From contig JNEM01011052.1 in assembly GCA_000697335.1 (NCBI GenBank), forward strand, positions 1 to 37,026: a DNA stretch of 37,026 nucleotides, read 5' to 3'. The DNA is from Conidiobolus incongruus B7586 (lineage: Eukaryota > Entomophthoromycota > Entomophthoromycetes > Entomophthorales > Conidiobolaceae). Positions 22,940-35,211 of the stretch are shown here, piece by piece (position 1 is the first letter of the stretch; every line of letters starts with the position of its first letter). The position numbers and the translations under genes are program-made. The notes under the pieces were generated by a model that was not told the DNA's origin, did no database searches, and saw only the letters and a program-made list of their open reading frames with translations.

Positions 22940-22964
22940 AATATATACTATTATATCCCCTCCT
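22940..22964 (-). promoter_or_regulatory. Likely 14-3-3 core promoter (GAGGAGGGGATATAATA)
   Basis: About 130 bases upstream of the ATG the minus strand reads GAGGAGGGGATATAATAGTA. The AGGGG is the core of the fungal stress-response element and TATAATA may be the TATA box. A pyrimidine-rich stretch follows (TCAGTCTCTAGATTTTTC), common near fungal start sites. Inference from motifs only. Confidence 0.35.
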
Positions 22965-25490
22965 CAATTCCTATTTCATTTACTGAATTCAATTTTTATT
23001 ACGCAATAAAAAAAATTTCAATTTGAATTGACTTTTGTTTTCAATTTTAGTTTTAGATGACGTTTTAAAATTATAATATTCTTTTTTATTATTATTTAAA
23101 AATATAATTCAATCCAATTGTTTTAAAATAAATTAAAATAAAATAATAAAAATTTTATTATATTTTAGTATATAGATACAATACGATTGAATTTATGATA
23201 TAATATTCTGAAAATATTATATAAGAGTCTTGTAAATTCATATTATAGTTTTACCAAACCATACCAGTCACTTTCTCACCCTTAAACCCTTATATGGCGA
23301 ATGCGATCTGTTTAATTGGACAATCAAAATTAATAAATTCCCAAATTTTGGGGATTCTAAGGATATTTTAATTGATTTCAAGATGAACCAATTAAACGCA
23401 TTTAATCTTATTATCAGCCAATGATTAATGAGTTTGAGATTAATGAAAATATTTTGATAATTATCAAGTTTAAAATTAAATTGATTAAAATAATATACAC
23501 TCTGAATATAAATAGTATTTTTTATAAATTATATATTACTATTTGCTCTATACATATTATGAATTATATAAAAACAATTAATTTTTATTTAATAGTTATT
23601 CTTATAATTTATTTTAAAAAGAAATTATTATGATTAATTATGATACAAATATCCTTATCTCACATTATAGATAATCCAAATAAATATTAGACACTCGAAA
23701 TAGTCCGATAATAACTACATTAATAGTTTGAAATTAATTAATATAATATTGTCTAAAATAACAAACTAAATTTAAGTTTCAAAAAATTAAAACTGTAAAT
23801 ATTATTTCAAAATCATCTCATTTATATTTTTGATAATTTGAATTCTTATCCATTTAATTGAAATTTAATGTAATTTTACATTATTGTTAGAGTATTATTT
23901 TCATTTCAAAAAGTTACAATTAGTTTAGAAACTTTTTTAATGTTATAAATTTTTTAATAATAAATATTTTTTAAGTGATGCAATAATTTGCTAGAGAATT
24001 TAAATAACTTATGCAGATTATATATTGATATGTAACTAGTTTATAAGGATTATTATATAATTATCGATATTATAATATTTGATAACAAATACTTCAATTA
24101 TCCAATCTTAATGAAATTATGCATTGATTATTAAGTATTTATAAATTTATTGTAAAAGGGAATTTATAAATATAATAATAATATTGACTATTTCTTTTGA
24201 GCTAGTTGATATTATAAACTTTATTACTAAAGGTATAATGAATTAATAAAATTTGATCAAAATAAAACAAATAATTATGACATTATATTTTTGATTTTTA
24301 AATAATCAAATATTGATTATGATATATTTGAAATTACTTAAGATAATATTTAATTAAATTTTATCAAAATCGTTATAATTACTATACTTGTATTTATATA
24401 TTGTCAATTGGCAAGTTATTATTATACGACTTTGCAAATAGTCAGATCAACTAGAATTTTGATTCGAATATTTTGTGAACATTAGTTTGAGTTTTGTTAA
24501 TGTTTATATTTTATTAATATTATCAATTTATAATTTATAATTTATAATATTGAATTATATATCCTGAAATATTAATATATATGTGATATTACCGGTTTAT
24601 TTAATTATCAAATAATTTTATTTCAATTGAGGACTTGATATAAAGTATATGATGCTTAAATTAAATTCATTTGATAAATCACTATATATCTAATATAATA
24701 ATGAGTAATTATATTTTTATCAAAATTATTTTTATAATATATTAATATAACCATATTGTTTATATTTTTATTTACAGTTTAATTTTTATTATTAAATTTA
24801 AAAATTTGGTTATTTTTACCTTAATTATTTAAAATTCTGATCTGTTATAATTTATATGCTAATTTCATAATATATATTAAATCACAGAATTTTAAAATAA
24901 TAAAAATAATATAATTTTATTATAATTAATCAATCTTAATATATATTAATTTAGGGTCATACCTTAAACTATTATCTACTCTTCTCTAACAATCAATTAT
25001 GCAATTCAAAATCAAATCTTTAAATAATTTTATATATAATAAAATATTAGGAAATGGTAATTAATTGGTTAATATAATGTTTATAATTAATATAAAATTA
25101 ATATATAAATATGATTAATATACTTTTGATAATCAGATTTAATTGATTCTTCTTTATTATAATATAATAATATTATAATTATTTAATTTTTAAATTTATA
25201 TATAATAATGAATTTAATCAATGAATAATATTTTTTTATTATTAATTTTATCACAAATAATGGAAATTTATTAATAATTTAATATAATGATATATGATGG
25301 GTATGAGAATGATATCTTTAAAGTATATATATGGACTTGATTTTAATATTAATATTAATAACAATAAATCAAAAATTAATAATTCAAAATTATATTTTTA
25401 TAATTTATAGATTTAAACAAAAAAAATTTTAAATATAAAGTTAGATTAATTATAGTAATATAAAAATATTGAATTTTATTTATAGTAAAC
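22965..25490. other. AT-rich gene desert, part 1
   Basis: No gene seen. 23250-23430 is less AT-rich and includes the near-palindrome ATTCCCAAATTTTGGGGATT (23337-23356), but reads as no protein on either strand. The 70-codon frame at 23421-23633 is Ile/Lys/Asn only and not credible. Confidence 0.5.
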
Positions 25491-25870
25491 CTGTCACATA
25501 TCTACCCAATTAGTCCATATATATTTACCTTTAATATCAGTTTACCCATAATTTATCTCTTATTCTACTTTCCCTTAAATTGATCCATTCTTATCCTAAT
25601 ATCAAAAGGGGGAAATACAACAGGGATCTATCTATCTATTCATTCATCTAGTCATCTATCTATTTACTCATCCATCTATCCAACTATCTATCTATCTATC
25701 TATCTGAAGGAAACTAACTCCAAGTCTTTGTCAAGAACTTCCAATAAAACTCTATATAACTACATCTTAATCCTATAACTTATCCACACTCCAACTTAAT
25801 TCAATACAATTATCTTAGTTTCCAGCACTAGGATAATACAAAACCTTATATAAAATATAATAAATAAGTA
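25491..25870. other. C-rich, G-poor strand-skewed segment
   Basis: The plus strand has far more C than G here, unlike both flanks, with many CCCA/ATCC words and a tetranucleotide repeat in the middle. No open reading frame. Could be an untranslated transcript part or an old repeat. Confidence 0.4.
25626..25705. repeat. (ATCT)n microsatellite
   Basis: Imperfect array of ATCT units with ATTC/ATCC variants, ending in about five exact units. Confidence 0.9.
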
Positions 25871-25938
25871 TATATCAATTTGATATCTTTTTTAAAATTA
25901 TAATATTTTAAAAATTTTAAAATATATATATATATATA

Positions 25939-25976
25939 TACTAACCTGCAAAAATAAGTTATAAAATTAAAAATAT
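25939..25976 (+). repeat. Left terminal inverted repeat of the Tc1/mariner relic
   Basis: Pairs with 27469-27506; 8 differences in 38 positions, all C/T or G/A. Confidence 0.8.
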
Positions 25977-27468
25977 ATATATTTTAATTAATAACTAAAA
26001 CAATTATATATATTAGGTTACTTGAAACTATAATATATAATTAAAGTATATAATTTAATAATAAATAAATATATTTAAATATATTTAGTAAACTATTAGC
26101 AAAAATATTAACCTTTAATATTTAACTAAAGTAAGTTATAAATTTATAGGTTTTTGAGATAAAGGGATATATTTAATAATATATAACTATATCTTTTTTC
26201 TCTTTTTGCTATTATTTTATATAATATTTTATAGATATACTAAATTTTTTTATTAGTATTATTATATTTAAATCCCTCTTTAAAAAAATCTATTTATATA
26301 TTAATCAATTTTATAAAGAAAATAAATCAACTTATAATATTGCTAGAATTACTAGTGTTAGTTAGTTTATTATAGTTAAAGTTATTAAGAATAATAATAA
26401 AAAACATTTAAACTTAAACTTAAGTGTGTTAAAATTATAAATAAATATAATAAGAAGTATATTTATAAGTTAGTTAATATAAGCAAGTGTAGTACTATTA
26501 TAGAAATATAACAAAAACTATAAAACTATATAAGAATATTAGTTAACACTAATATTATTATATATACTTTATATTAACATAGATACTACTTATATTTTAA
26601 AAAAAACACTTTTAACTAAAGAAATCCCACTATAAAATTAGGTGGGAGTTTAAATATTATTATTAATATTAAATTAAAATTAATTAGAGTAAAGTTATTT
26701 AATTTAATGAAATAAAAATATACTTTAGTAAATTTAATAAAAAAACTAAATGTTTCAAAAAAAAATATAGAATTACTTTATAACTATTATATTAATCTTA
26801 CCTAAAAATACAATAGTAGGTTAATTATTATTTAAGGATATATATTATTTTTAGGTGTAAAATATCTTTATAAAATTAATAAAGGAATTAATTTTAAAGT
26901 ATACTAAAATATTCTAAACAATAAATTAAAAAAAATATTAAATAGTATAAGTTAAATAAATTTAATATTATTTTCTAGTAAGATAATATCTTTTGTTATA
27001 CTATAACTTTTATTATTAAATATCTTAAATATAACAAGATAATAGTTATAAAATAACTTTTTTAATTTTTTAACCTTAATTTAATTAAATACCTTTAAAA
27101 TTAGTTAAAAAAACTATTAAAGTTTTCCTTTTAGCAAAAAATTTAAATCAACTTTAAAAATATATTTAAGAAGTATAAAATAAAATTAACTTTTTTTAAT
27201 ATAAGAAGTTAGTTGATTTTATACCCCACAAACTTAAAGAAGTTAGAAAAGTTAAAAGTAGATATACTAGGTTTTAATTTTTTTTATCACCAAAAACCTA
27301 TAAATTTATAACTCACCCTAGGTAAAATTTAAAGGTTTATATTTTAGCTAATTAATAGCTATATATTATCATTTAATGATATATATAATTAATAAAAATA
27401 ATAGATTTTAATTATTTAATTTAAGTTTATTTTATTAAATATTAATCAAGTTATTAGTAAAAATATAA

Positions 27469-27506
27469 GTGTTTTTGATTTTATAACTCACTTTTATAGG
27501 TTAGTG
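27469..27506 (-). repeat. Right terminal inverted repeat of the Tc1/mariner relic
   Basis: Reverse complement of the left end at 25939-25976; followed by the TA target duplicate. Confidence 0.8.
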
Positions 27507-27678
27507 TATTAATAAAAATTAAATTGAATATTTATTATAGAATAATGTTAAATATATCATTCAATGAAAATTAGTTAAATTCTAAATACAATAAAGTTTT
27601 TATAATATCTTTATAATTTATATAAATATATGTATAAAATGTTATAATTCAAATTTAAAATATATAAATAATGTATTA

Positions 27679-28140
27679 TGTTATAACATCTGAAATGATC
27701 TATTTTAACCACAGGGCTATCTTTTCAAGGGGGTGGTGACTTTTTGATAAGTGGCAAAAGTATAACCTTTTCAAGGGTGATTAGTTGTAAGAATACCTGA
27801 ATAAAACACCTTTGAGAATGGATATTAGCTTGGATAAGGCTTAACCTAACAACTCTGTTAGAAGTAATTACCTTATGCTCATAACTTCACAATAACTTGT
27901 GCAAAATATAAATAAGAAGGGGGATATTATTTTTCGGTAGATAGAGCAAAATAAAATGTTTATTATGTGTTAATTCAAACGTATTTTAATACCAATAAAC
28001 TTAGAATAAGCGACCTATTCTAATTAATAGTTAAGTGTGGAGTTTTTGTTGATCGCATGCTTGGCCCGCTTGCTCATTAATATCTTGGTTCAGTGCGTAA
28101 ACCCAAGTTCTTATGATGGGAGACTAGAAATTTGCCCCCA
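27679..28140. other. GC-richer non-coding island, possibly an old solo LTR or other repeat
   Basis: Distinct from the AT-rich flanks. It opens with the palindrome TGTTATAACA (27679-27688), carries CTTTTCAAGGG twice (27721-27731, 27767-27777), a TATA-like ATATAAATA near 27906-27914 and AATAAA-type signals after it. There is no open reading frame of note. The TG start, TATA and poly-A order would suit a long terminal repeat, but I see no CA end, target duplication or second copy here, so class and ends are uncertain. Confidence 0.35.
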
Positions 28141-29500
28141 AAAAATTATTGAATAATAAATATTGATAGACTCATTATTTTAGAATATAAATATTTTAAT
28201 CTATTAACAATTTTTAAAGTTTTTTAATAATTAATTTGGGCATTTTATAACTTTTATATCTTATTATATAATTCAAATTAATGAATTTCAAATGTTTTAA
28301 TATTATAACTTCAGGATAATTAAAATATTAAATTTTTTTTTGCAATTATAATTATTGATAAGATTAATTTTGATAGGAATTTAATTAATTAATACAATTG
28401 AAATAAATTTCAAAAATTTTTAATAGTATTATGTATGGATCTTCAATTGCTCATAATTTATTGATCAATGCTGATTTATTGCAATTTTAAGTTACATTCA
28501 ATAAATATTTTTTGTATTAGTAATATATATATTCTTGTTATAATAAAATAGTTAACCAAATTATTAGACTTTAATTATTTTAAATTAATAGTAAAAAATA
28601 TTTTATTTATATTTATATGATTTGAATAATTTATATAGGCTTTTATTATCCAATCAAATCAAATTTAATTTAATAATTAATCCACTTATTAGAATTATGT
28701 TAAATTTTTGAGGTTTCTCAGTTTCAAATATATTTTAAATACAAGTACCAAGTTAATAGAGATTTTCAATATAAATTAATATATTATGTTAGCTATTATC
28801 CTTTTTGAAGTTATACATTTAATTAATAAAAATATATAATTTATTAAAATATTAATAGAATGTAGAATTTAATAAGAATTGGAATGAATATTTTTAAAGA
28901 ATTCAAACAAAACTTGCAATTAGCGTATATATGATTATATTTTATTACCTAAAATAATTATACAGTTATTATTCTAATATTCACGGATAAGGTTTAGAAG
29001 GTAATATGAATGAATAAAATAATTCTGTATAAATTATATATTTTATATAAATTGGATCAGAATATTATTTTATCAATTAATCTATTCAAAATTAATTAAT
29101 AATAAAAAATTAATATTTGTTGAATATATTTAAATCTTAATATTATTCTTCAAAAGTAGTTTATTCAAGTTTGATTAATAAATGGTGAAGATAAATATTA
29201 TAAATTATCAATTAAATAAAAATTAAGAACTGACAATATTAAAATTAATTTTCAAAATACATACTTTAATTCTATCAATATAAAGCTTTATCAATAATCT
29301 TTTAATATGAAATATAACAAATTTCGTATTTTAATTTAACTCATAATAGCAATTGTAATCATAAATTGAAAAAATCAATAGAATATCAATATAGAATACT
29401 CAATATAAAATTAATAACTAAAAAACATATTTAGATTTCGATACTAAGTAAATATTCAAAACAATTTTATAGTATATTATTATGGTTATCTAGATAATAA
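28141..29500. other. AT-rich gene desert, part 2
   Basis: Nothing recognisable on either strand. Confidence 0.6.
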
Positions 29501-29815
29501 CTCGCCCGAGCATCTTTCCCTCGCCATCTATTTCATTATAGAGATGTTACTCCAGAAGGTACATCACTTTACTCTAAAGGTCTTATTCTCTAAAAGTCCT
29601 ATCTCACATCTATACATTATTTTTAATCGACAATTAGATTATAAAAGAAACAATACTATAAACACAACCAGGGGAGGTCAGTGGATATCTCGCAAAATAA
29701 TAATATACTCACATCTTCTTAGTAAAGCCTTTGATCTATTATTGTCACTTACTAACAGTAGCTTATATGCCTCAGCTACCTATTTCATACATTGCTAGCA
29801 ACCAGAATTGCAACG
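29501..29815. other. GC-richer island with an 84-codon open frame
   Basis: The plus strand is open from an ATG at 29544 to 29798 (84 codons, ending in a Leu/Ser-rich stretch). The peptide has no family I recognise, there is no splice partner, and the minus strand also reads plausibly in pieces (VAEAYKLLLVSDNN). The abrupt change in base composition suggests inserted or repeat-derived DNA more than a small gene. Confidence 0.3.
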
Positions 29816-32800
29816 CTTTTAAATAATGAGAAATACTTCATATTAATAAACCTGAATTGGATTAAAGAAAAATATTTTTACTAAGTTGAGATAATAATTT
29901 TGAAAACAGGATAAAAAAATAAATATAAAAGAAAAAGATAAAAGAAATGAATAATATTATAAAAATAATATAATTAATATTTGATTTATTATTTCGAATT
30001 TATTTATATAATAAAAAATAATTAAGTGAAAAAATTTTATTTTAATCAAATTTATAAAAAGAATATAAATTTATTAATTATTTTTTTTATAAATAATTCA
30101 TTAATCATAGAATAGTAATATTGAATATAATATATAATAAAATGGTATTGGATCTAGAATTTGAATGATATTATAATCATTATTTAAAAAAGATTAAACG
30201 TATCCCCGTGGAGTGTAATTTATTTTACTGTTATTTTCGTATGATCTAGATTGGTTTAAGGTCTTGCAGAAATAAGAGTGGAAAGAGTATTAGAAAGTAA
30301 AATATAATATGATATGATTTAAGAAATAATCTCCTTTATATATATTTATAAATTTTAATGCTTTGATTATAATCTATTTACATTTTTCCTTCAGGATATT
30401 TAGGTGAGCTAGGCTTTTTATGAGTTTTTTTTGGAGCTGTATAAGGTATTTTGAATTATCAAATGATCATTTCAAAAAAAAGATAAATAGGAATCGTGAT
30501 TTAGTATATATTATCTTATATTTATATTTAAATAATAGAGATTAAATTATTACTTGAAACTTATATATTGATATATTAACTTTATATTATCAATTTATAT
30601 CTAATTCGAGTTGAATAAATTTCAAAATTCGAATACCTATAATGCATTGAAACAAATTTTTTCTGAGTACAGAAATATTAAAATTTATCAATAATTTTTG
30701 ATATTATTTTTCATTAATAAATTTTATACACATTAATTATATCTGTAAATGAGATTTTTGATAATATGGATACTCTGAACTAATAACCAATTTCTGCTTC
30801 ATCAGTCTATGCTCTGGTTCACATCAATATAGCATGTTCGCTTACCACAATTATATCATATTTCCCACAATATCATTTTATCCTTTATCTTATCAATTAG
30901 TGGTGAAGTATTTTATGATTGAGTTATACAAATATTGCCAGTAATTTACTTGGCGATAAGTATAACTAATAACATTGCTATTTGTAAGAAAAAAAAGAAA
31001 TATAATAATAAATTTTTCTACTAGTTTTGATACAATTTATATTAATATGTAAAAGCTAACATTTTAACCCCACCAGGCCAAATTTGACTATTATCTTGTT
31101 AAATAAAATATTATTAATAAATTTAGTTAATTCTTTTCAAAAATTTTGATATTAATATTAAATTTTAAAACTTTATCTAATACTTTTAACTTTATTATAA
31201 GATGTAATTAATTCATTATGTAATATTTTAATCCTAACAAAAGTATCTTTGATAAAAATTAAAGCGATAGTTAACTGATATTATATTATAGTTATAATAT
31301 CAGTTGATATTATGAAATACCCAATAAATGTTTACAAATTGTTTATTCAATTGTTAATTATTTTCAAATTTAACCATTCTAACATATTACAATTTTCTTT
31401 TCATTCTCAATTTATTGCGGATTAATATTTCAAATTTTAATATGTTTAATAATGCATCAATGTTATGAAAGATTTATCAAAAATTTTCAAGATCATCCAT
31501 AATATAAATTAATCAGTTTTTGTTTTATTGGATATTAGATTTTTAAATTATAATATATTGTATAATATTGGATATTGAGTCAATCTTAAAATAAATAAAC
31601 AAATAATATTTAAATGATATTGATTAGAATATTATTAAGTTATTTTCAGTTTTACCAATATATCAATTAATATAAGTTCAATTGAATTATTCTTTAATCA
31701 AATATGAATCAACTTAATTGTTTAAGTACATCAATCACCAATAAAAATTTAACTAAAATTAGGCTTAGGTGTGGATCCAAAAAGATACAATTTCGATTAA
31801 TATAATTCAATTGTGATATAATAATATTAACCTATTATATATACTTATAACTAATTAAAAATGAAATAATTCATAATATTAAATCAATAAAAATTTTTTT
31901 TATATTTTATAAAAAAGAGAAATAAAATAAATAAGAATATTATAATTTTATTTTGAATAATATTAATTTTTGCTATTATTAATTTAAAATTTATTGGCTA
32001 GAACTTAATATATATTGAAATAATTCCACTTAAAATATACATGTATATTTTAGTTCTTTTTGTATATTGATCTTGAGTTCAAAATTGAATATTTTTTCTA
32101 TTAATATATATATATATATTTATTATTATTTTTTTGTTTTAATGATATAATAAAGTTTGTGATTATAAAAAGTAAATTAAGAAAAATATTGATAATAATG
32201 ACAAATGAAATTATTTAAAATTTTAAATGATTTGTTAAATATGTGAATTAATTGAAATTTTTTTTCGAACAAAATAGCACCTCTTGTATTCGATTGAAAA
32301 TTGTGGAAATTATTTTTTATCAAATCAAATATTTTAATTTGTTTTTTTTTCCCTTACTTTAAATATTAATCTAACAAATCAATTAAACTTTTTTTAGTTT
32401 AATTTGATTAAAATTTCAAATAGTGTAAACTATGATTTCATCAGAATTTCATTGTTACATAGATGTTTAGAATGTCACCAATAAATTTTACTATTCTAAA
32501 TGTAGTTTGTTTCAAATTATTTGATCCTCTAAGGGAGAATGATTACATCATCGGTTTCGAATTGGGGTGATCGCGTGAGGTGACTCATTTTGGATAGCTC
32601 CAACTTTGATTGAGTGAATTTTCCTCAACTAAACTATATTTTACTTTTGAATATTTTCAAGTTGTTATCAATTTAATAAGAGGTAAAATACGCCGATAAA
32701 CTGATATTCCATCTCATTTTCAATAAGCAGTACCTAATATATATAGAATCTATTAAGTGACTTTAATTAAATCTTTTTAAAATAAGCCAAAATAAATCAG

Positions 32801-33074
32801 TATTTGATACTCCTTTATCCTTGATAGCAAAAATCGCGAATATCAAATAATTTGAAAATAATTTCAAAAGAACATGCCAAGATGTCTATCAATCAAATAA
32901 TAAAAAACTATATAAACTATTTTTTTTATTAAAGGATTAATTAATTCGTTAGTTAGAGCTTAACGAATGTATAGATTATGTACATTATTCTCATTCCTAA
33001 CCGCAGTACCTGGTTTTAAGGCGTTAAATTAATATTTGTTTAAAAATGAGAATAGGGGATGATGGAGGATTGGA
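29816..33074. other. AT-rich gene desert, part 3, and 3' flank of the zinc-finger gene
   Basis: About 3.3 kb. Less AT-rich patches at 30195-30290, 30370-30440, 30780-30910 and 32525-32640 were read in all frames. Only 30378-30436 (minus) looks slightly exon-like; see findings. The last ~200 bases should include the zinc-finger gene's 3' UTR. Confidence 0.45.
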
Positions 33075-33737
33075 TTAGCTGGAATTTTGGTATAGAAAAT
33101 AGGAGCATTTCTTGGTTTTCTGATGTCTTCTCCATAAATCATTTCTGTAGAACCCTTGCCCGCAGCTTGGACAACGATATCGATATTCTTTAGTATGAAT
33201 TTTTCTATGTCTAGTTAGGTCATGGTTTCTTGCGAATTTTCTTGAACAATACTCGCAGGTAAAGCGAAGAGGGGGCGGTGATGGTTTCTTGTTTGTTGTT
33301 TCAGATCTCACCTTCTTGATATTAATATCTGAACTCTTCTGATCTAAAGGTATTTGGATTTCGGAGGTCAGACATGATATAGGCGGTAATGTGATAGTTG
33401 AAGAAGTCGAAGAACGAGGGGGAGAAACTATAGGTTTTAAAGGTAAGGGAGGGAGAGTATTATGAAATATATCTTTATCAAAGTGTTCGAGGACTTTTAA
33501 GTGGGGTGAATCGTATTGAAAAGGTGCTGAATCTGACTTATTATATAACAAAGGCGAAGAGTTGTGTTCTGAGTCCATGGTATTGGAAGGTGATTCATTA
33601 GTATTTGAATACGAAGAGGGAAAGAGTGACTTAGCAGCTGAATAAGGGTCTACATCTTCTCGGTGGAGGATGTTCTGTAAGCTACAGGATAAGTGATGGG
33701 AAGACATTGGATTTGAACCCAACTTCAGAGAGGTCAT
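33075..33737 (-). CDS. C2H2-type zinc-finger protein (two C-terminal fingers)
   Basis: Single exon, 220 residues. Two fingers lie at the C-terminus. Finger 1 is C161-x2-C164-x12-H177-x3-H181 (CEYCSRKFARNHDLTRHRKIH). Finger 2 is C189-x2-C192-x12-H205-x5-C211 (CPSCGQGFYRNDLWRRHQ), whose last ligand is cysteine, so C2HC. Linker HTKEYRYR is near the TGEKPY type. Residues 1-155 are Ser/Pro-rich with LPPLPLKP and LPPISCL motifs, typical of a fungal activation region. A sequence-specific transcription factor is likely; tandem fingers at the C-terminus recall stress or calcium-response regulators, but no particular orthologue can be named. The ATG is preceded at about 40 bases by a TATA box and an E-box. 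Confidence 0.88.
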   Translation of the reverse strand: MTSLKLGSNPMSSHHLSCSLQNILHREDVDPYSAAKSLFPSSYSNTNESPSNTMDSEHNSSPLLYNKSDSAPFQYDSPHLKVLEHFDKDIFHNTLPPLPLKPIVSPPRSSTSSTITLPPISCLTSEIQIPLDQKSSDINIKKVRSETTNKKPSPPPLRFTCEYCSRKFARNHDLTRHRKIHTKEYRYRCPSCGQGFYRNDLWRRHQKTKKCSYFLYQNSS

Positions 33738-33769
33738 TAGCTAAACATTAAGAACAAATTGGGCAGATG

Positions 33770-33784
33770 CACGTGTTATTTATA
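33770..33784 (-). promoter_or_regulatory. TATA box abutting a CACGTG E-box
   Basis: On the minus strand TATAAATA (33784-33777) is followed after one base by CACGTG (33775-33770), 33-47 bases before the zinc-finger gene's ATG. CACGTG is the palindromic site of bHLH factors such as Cbf1 and Pho4. Confidence 0.45.
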
Positions 33785-35149
33785 CTTGAAAATCCCATTC
33801 AACTCCATTCAAATCACAGGCTTTGTCGATTTTTGGAAATTCCTAAAATCAAATTTTAATTCGATCGTTTGATGAAGTATCGATATTCTCCTATCAAATT
33901 TGTTTGAACATAGCCTACTCTATACAATATCAAATTGAATTATTAATAAATTTGTTTGTGTTTGAGAAATTTCAAATTCTTAATTTTTACTTCCTTTATT
34001 CATTAAGAATGTTACATCTTTGCATATGTTTCAGTCAATATGAATAAAAATATATAAAAATATTTTTAATATTAAATACTATTTTAATATAATCTAAAAA
34101 AGATATCAAAATATGATTAAAGATAAATATTATAAAGTGTAACTACAATATAAATAAATATCTTGTCTAGAAAATATTTAAAAATTTGAGGCTAATATTA
34201 TTCGATTGATAATTCAATCAACAGATGTGAACTAATTGATTTAAATTTATTTTACATAGCATATTCACTATTAGTCTAAATATATACTATTTAATGTTCT
34301 GTAATAAATATACTACACTTTATTAATAATGAATAACAATTAATATAGTTTAACAAATTGAATAAAATTTTTGCGTCAATTGATCAATAGAAATGATATA
34401 ATTTTTTGTATGTTAAAATCAATTTGGTTCTATATAATAGTCTATTAATGATATTTGATTAAATATCAAGTGATTTATAGTGTTGATAAGATAACTTATG
34501 AATAAATTATTCAATTTAACAACTCTTATAATATCCATTTATTTATCTGACTAATCACTCCTTTTCTGATATCATAATTGAATGTGAATATATTCTGTTT
34601 ATTATTAGGATATGATAAAAATGGATCTAGCTTATAGTGTACAAGATTTAAAAATAAATCAAGTAAATTAATGATATGTAACTGAAAGATAGCTTGATTA
34701 TTTATACATTATATAGAAATTAATAACCATATAAATAGCTAATGAATAATATATAATATATAATTATGATACCTGATTGCTTAAAATACCATATTAAAAT
34801 TCATAATGGGACTTTTATTTCAAATCCCAAATTGAATTCACATGACTATTAATTTCAAGCCTCAAGTTAAATTTAGAATTTTAATTTAAATGACCAATTA
34901 TATCTTTCAAAAAAATTTTTTTTCCAGATTTTCATAAAATTAAAATAAAATAAATTATCAAATATATCAAAAGAGAAATTAAAATATGAATAATATGTTA
35001 AATTTGAAATAATTTTAGGTTTAAATTATTGCGTGATAAAATTTTTTTTATCAAAGTATTATGAAATAAATTTGTACCATTTAGAACTGTATTTCTTGAG
35101 CAATAAATTTTAAATAAAAATTATAAAATTAATTAAAAGTTAATCAGTG
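33785..35149. other. AT-rich spacer upstream of the zinc-finger gene
   Basis: No gene, RNA or repeat seen beyond simple AT runs. Confidence 0.55.
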
Positions 35150-35178
35150 ATAATAATAATAATAATATTATTATTATG

Positions 35179-35209
<31 letters not shown>
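35150..35209. repeat. (TAA)n/(TTA)n palindromic microsatellite
   Basis: Six TAA-type units run directly into TTA-type units, so the tract can fold back on itself. Confidence 0.9.

Positions 35210-35211
<2 letters not shown>

Larger units (their letters stand above)
25939..27506 (+). mobile_element. Decayed Tc1/mariner DNA transposon
   Basis: 1568 bases bounded by 38-base inverted ends: the left reads TACTAACCTGCAAAAATAAG, the reverse complement of the right reads CACTAACCTATAAAAGTGAG. 30 of 38 positions agree. A TA lies outside each end (25937-25938, 27507-27508), the target duplication of the superfamily. Inside, plus-strand fragments recall a Tc1-type DDE transposase: INKGINFKVY..NILNNKL (about 26877-26930) matches the GxxxF..G.....YI.IL...L box, and I-P-L-KLVKK (about 27090-27115) falls where SPDLNPIENLWxxLK is expected. 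The frame is closed by many stops and the acidic residues cannot be followed, so it is dead. Differences between the two ends are all transitions, mostly CpA/TpG to TpA, as repeat-induced point mutation would leave. Confidence 0.75.

Noticed and set aside
23421-23633. 70-codon plus-strand frame
   Set aside because: Composed almost only of Ile, Lys, Asn, Leu and Tyr, as random AT-rich DNA gives; no homology or splice partner.
30780-30980. Protein-like fragments on the minus strand in a less AT-rich patch
   Set aside because: No start, no splice partners and no recognisable family; too short to call a relic of any named element.
35150-35209. Possible cruciform regulatory element
   Set aside because: Explained as two abutting trinucleotide microsatellites.
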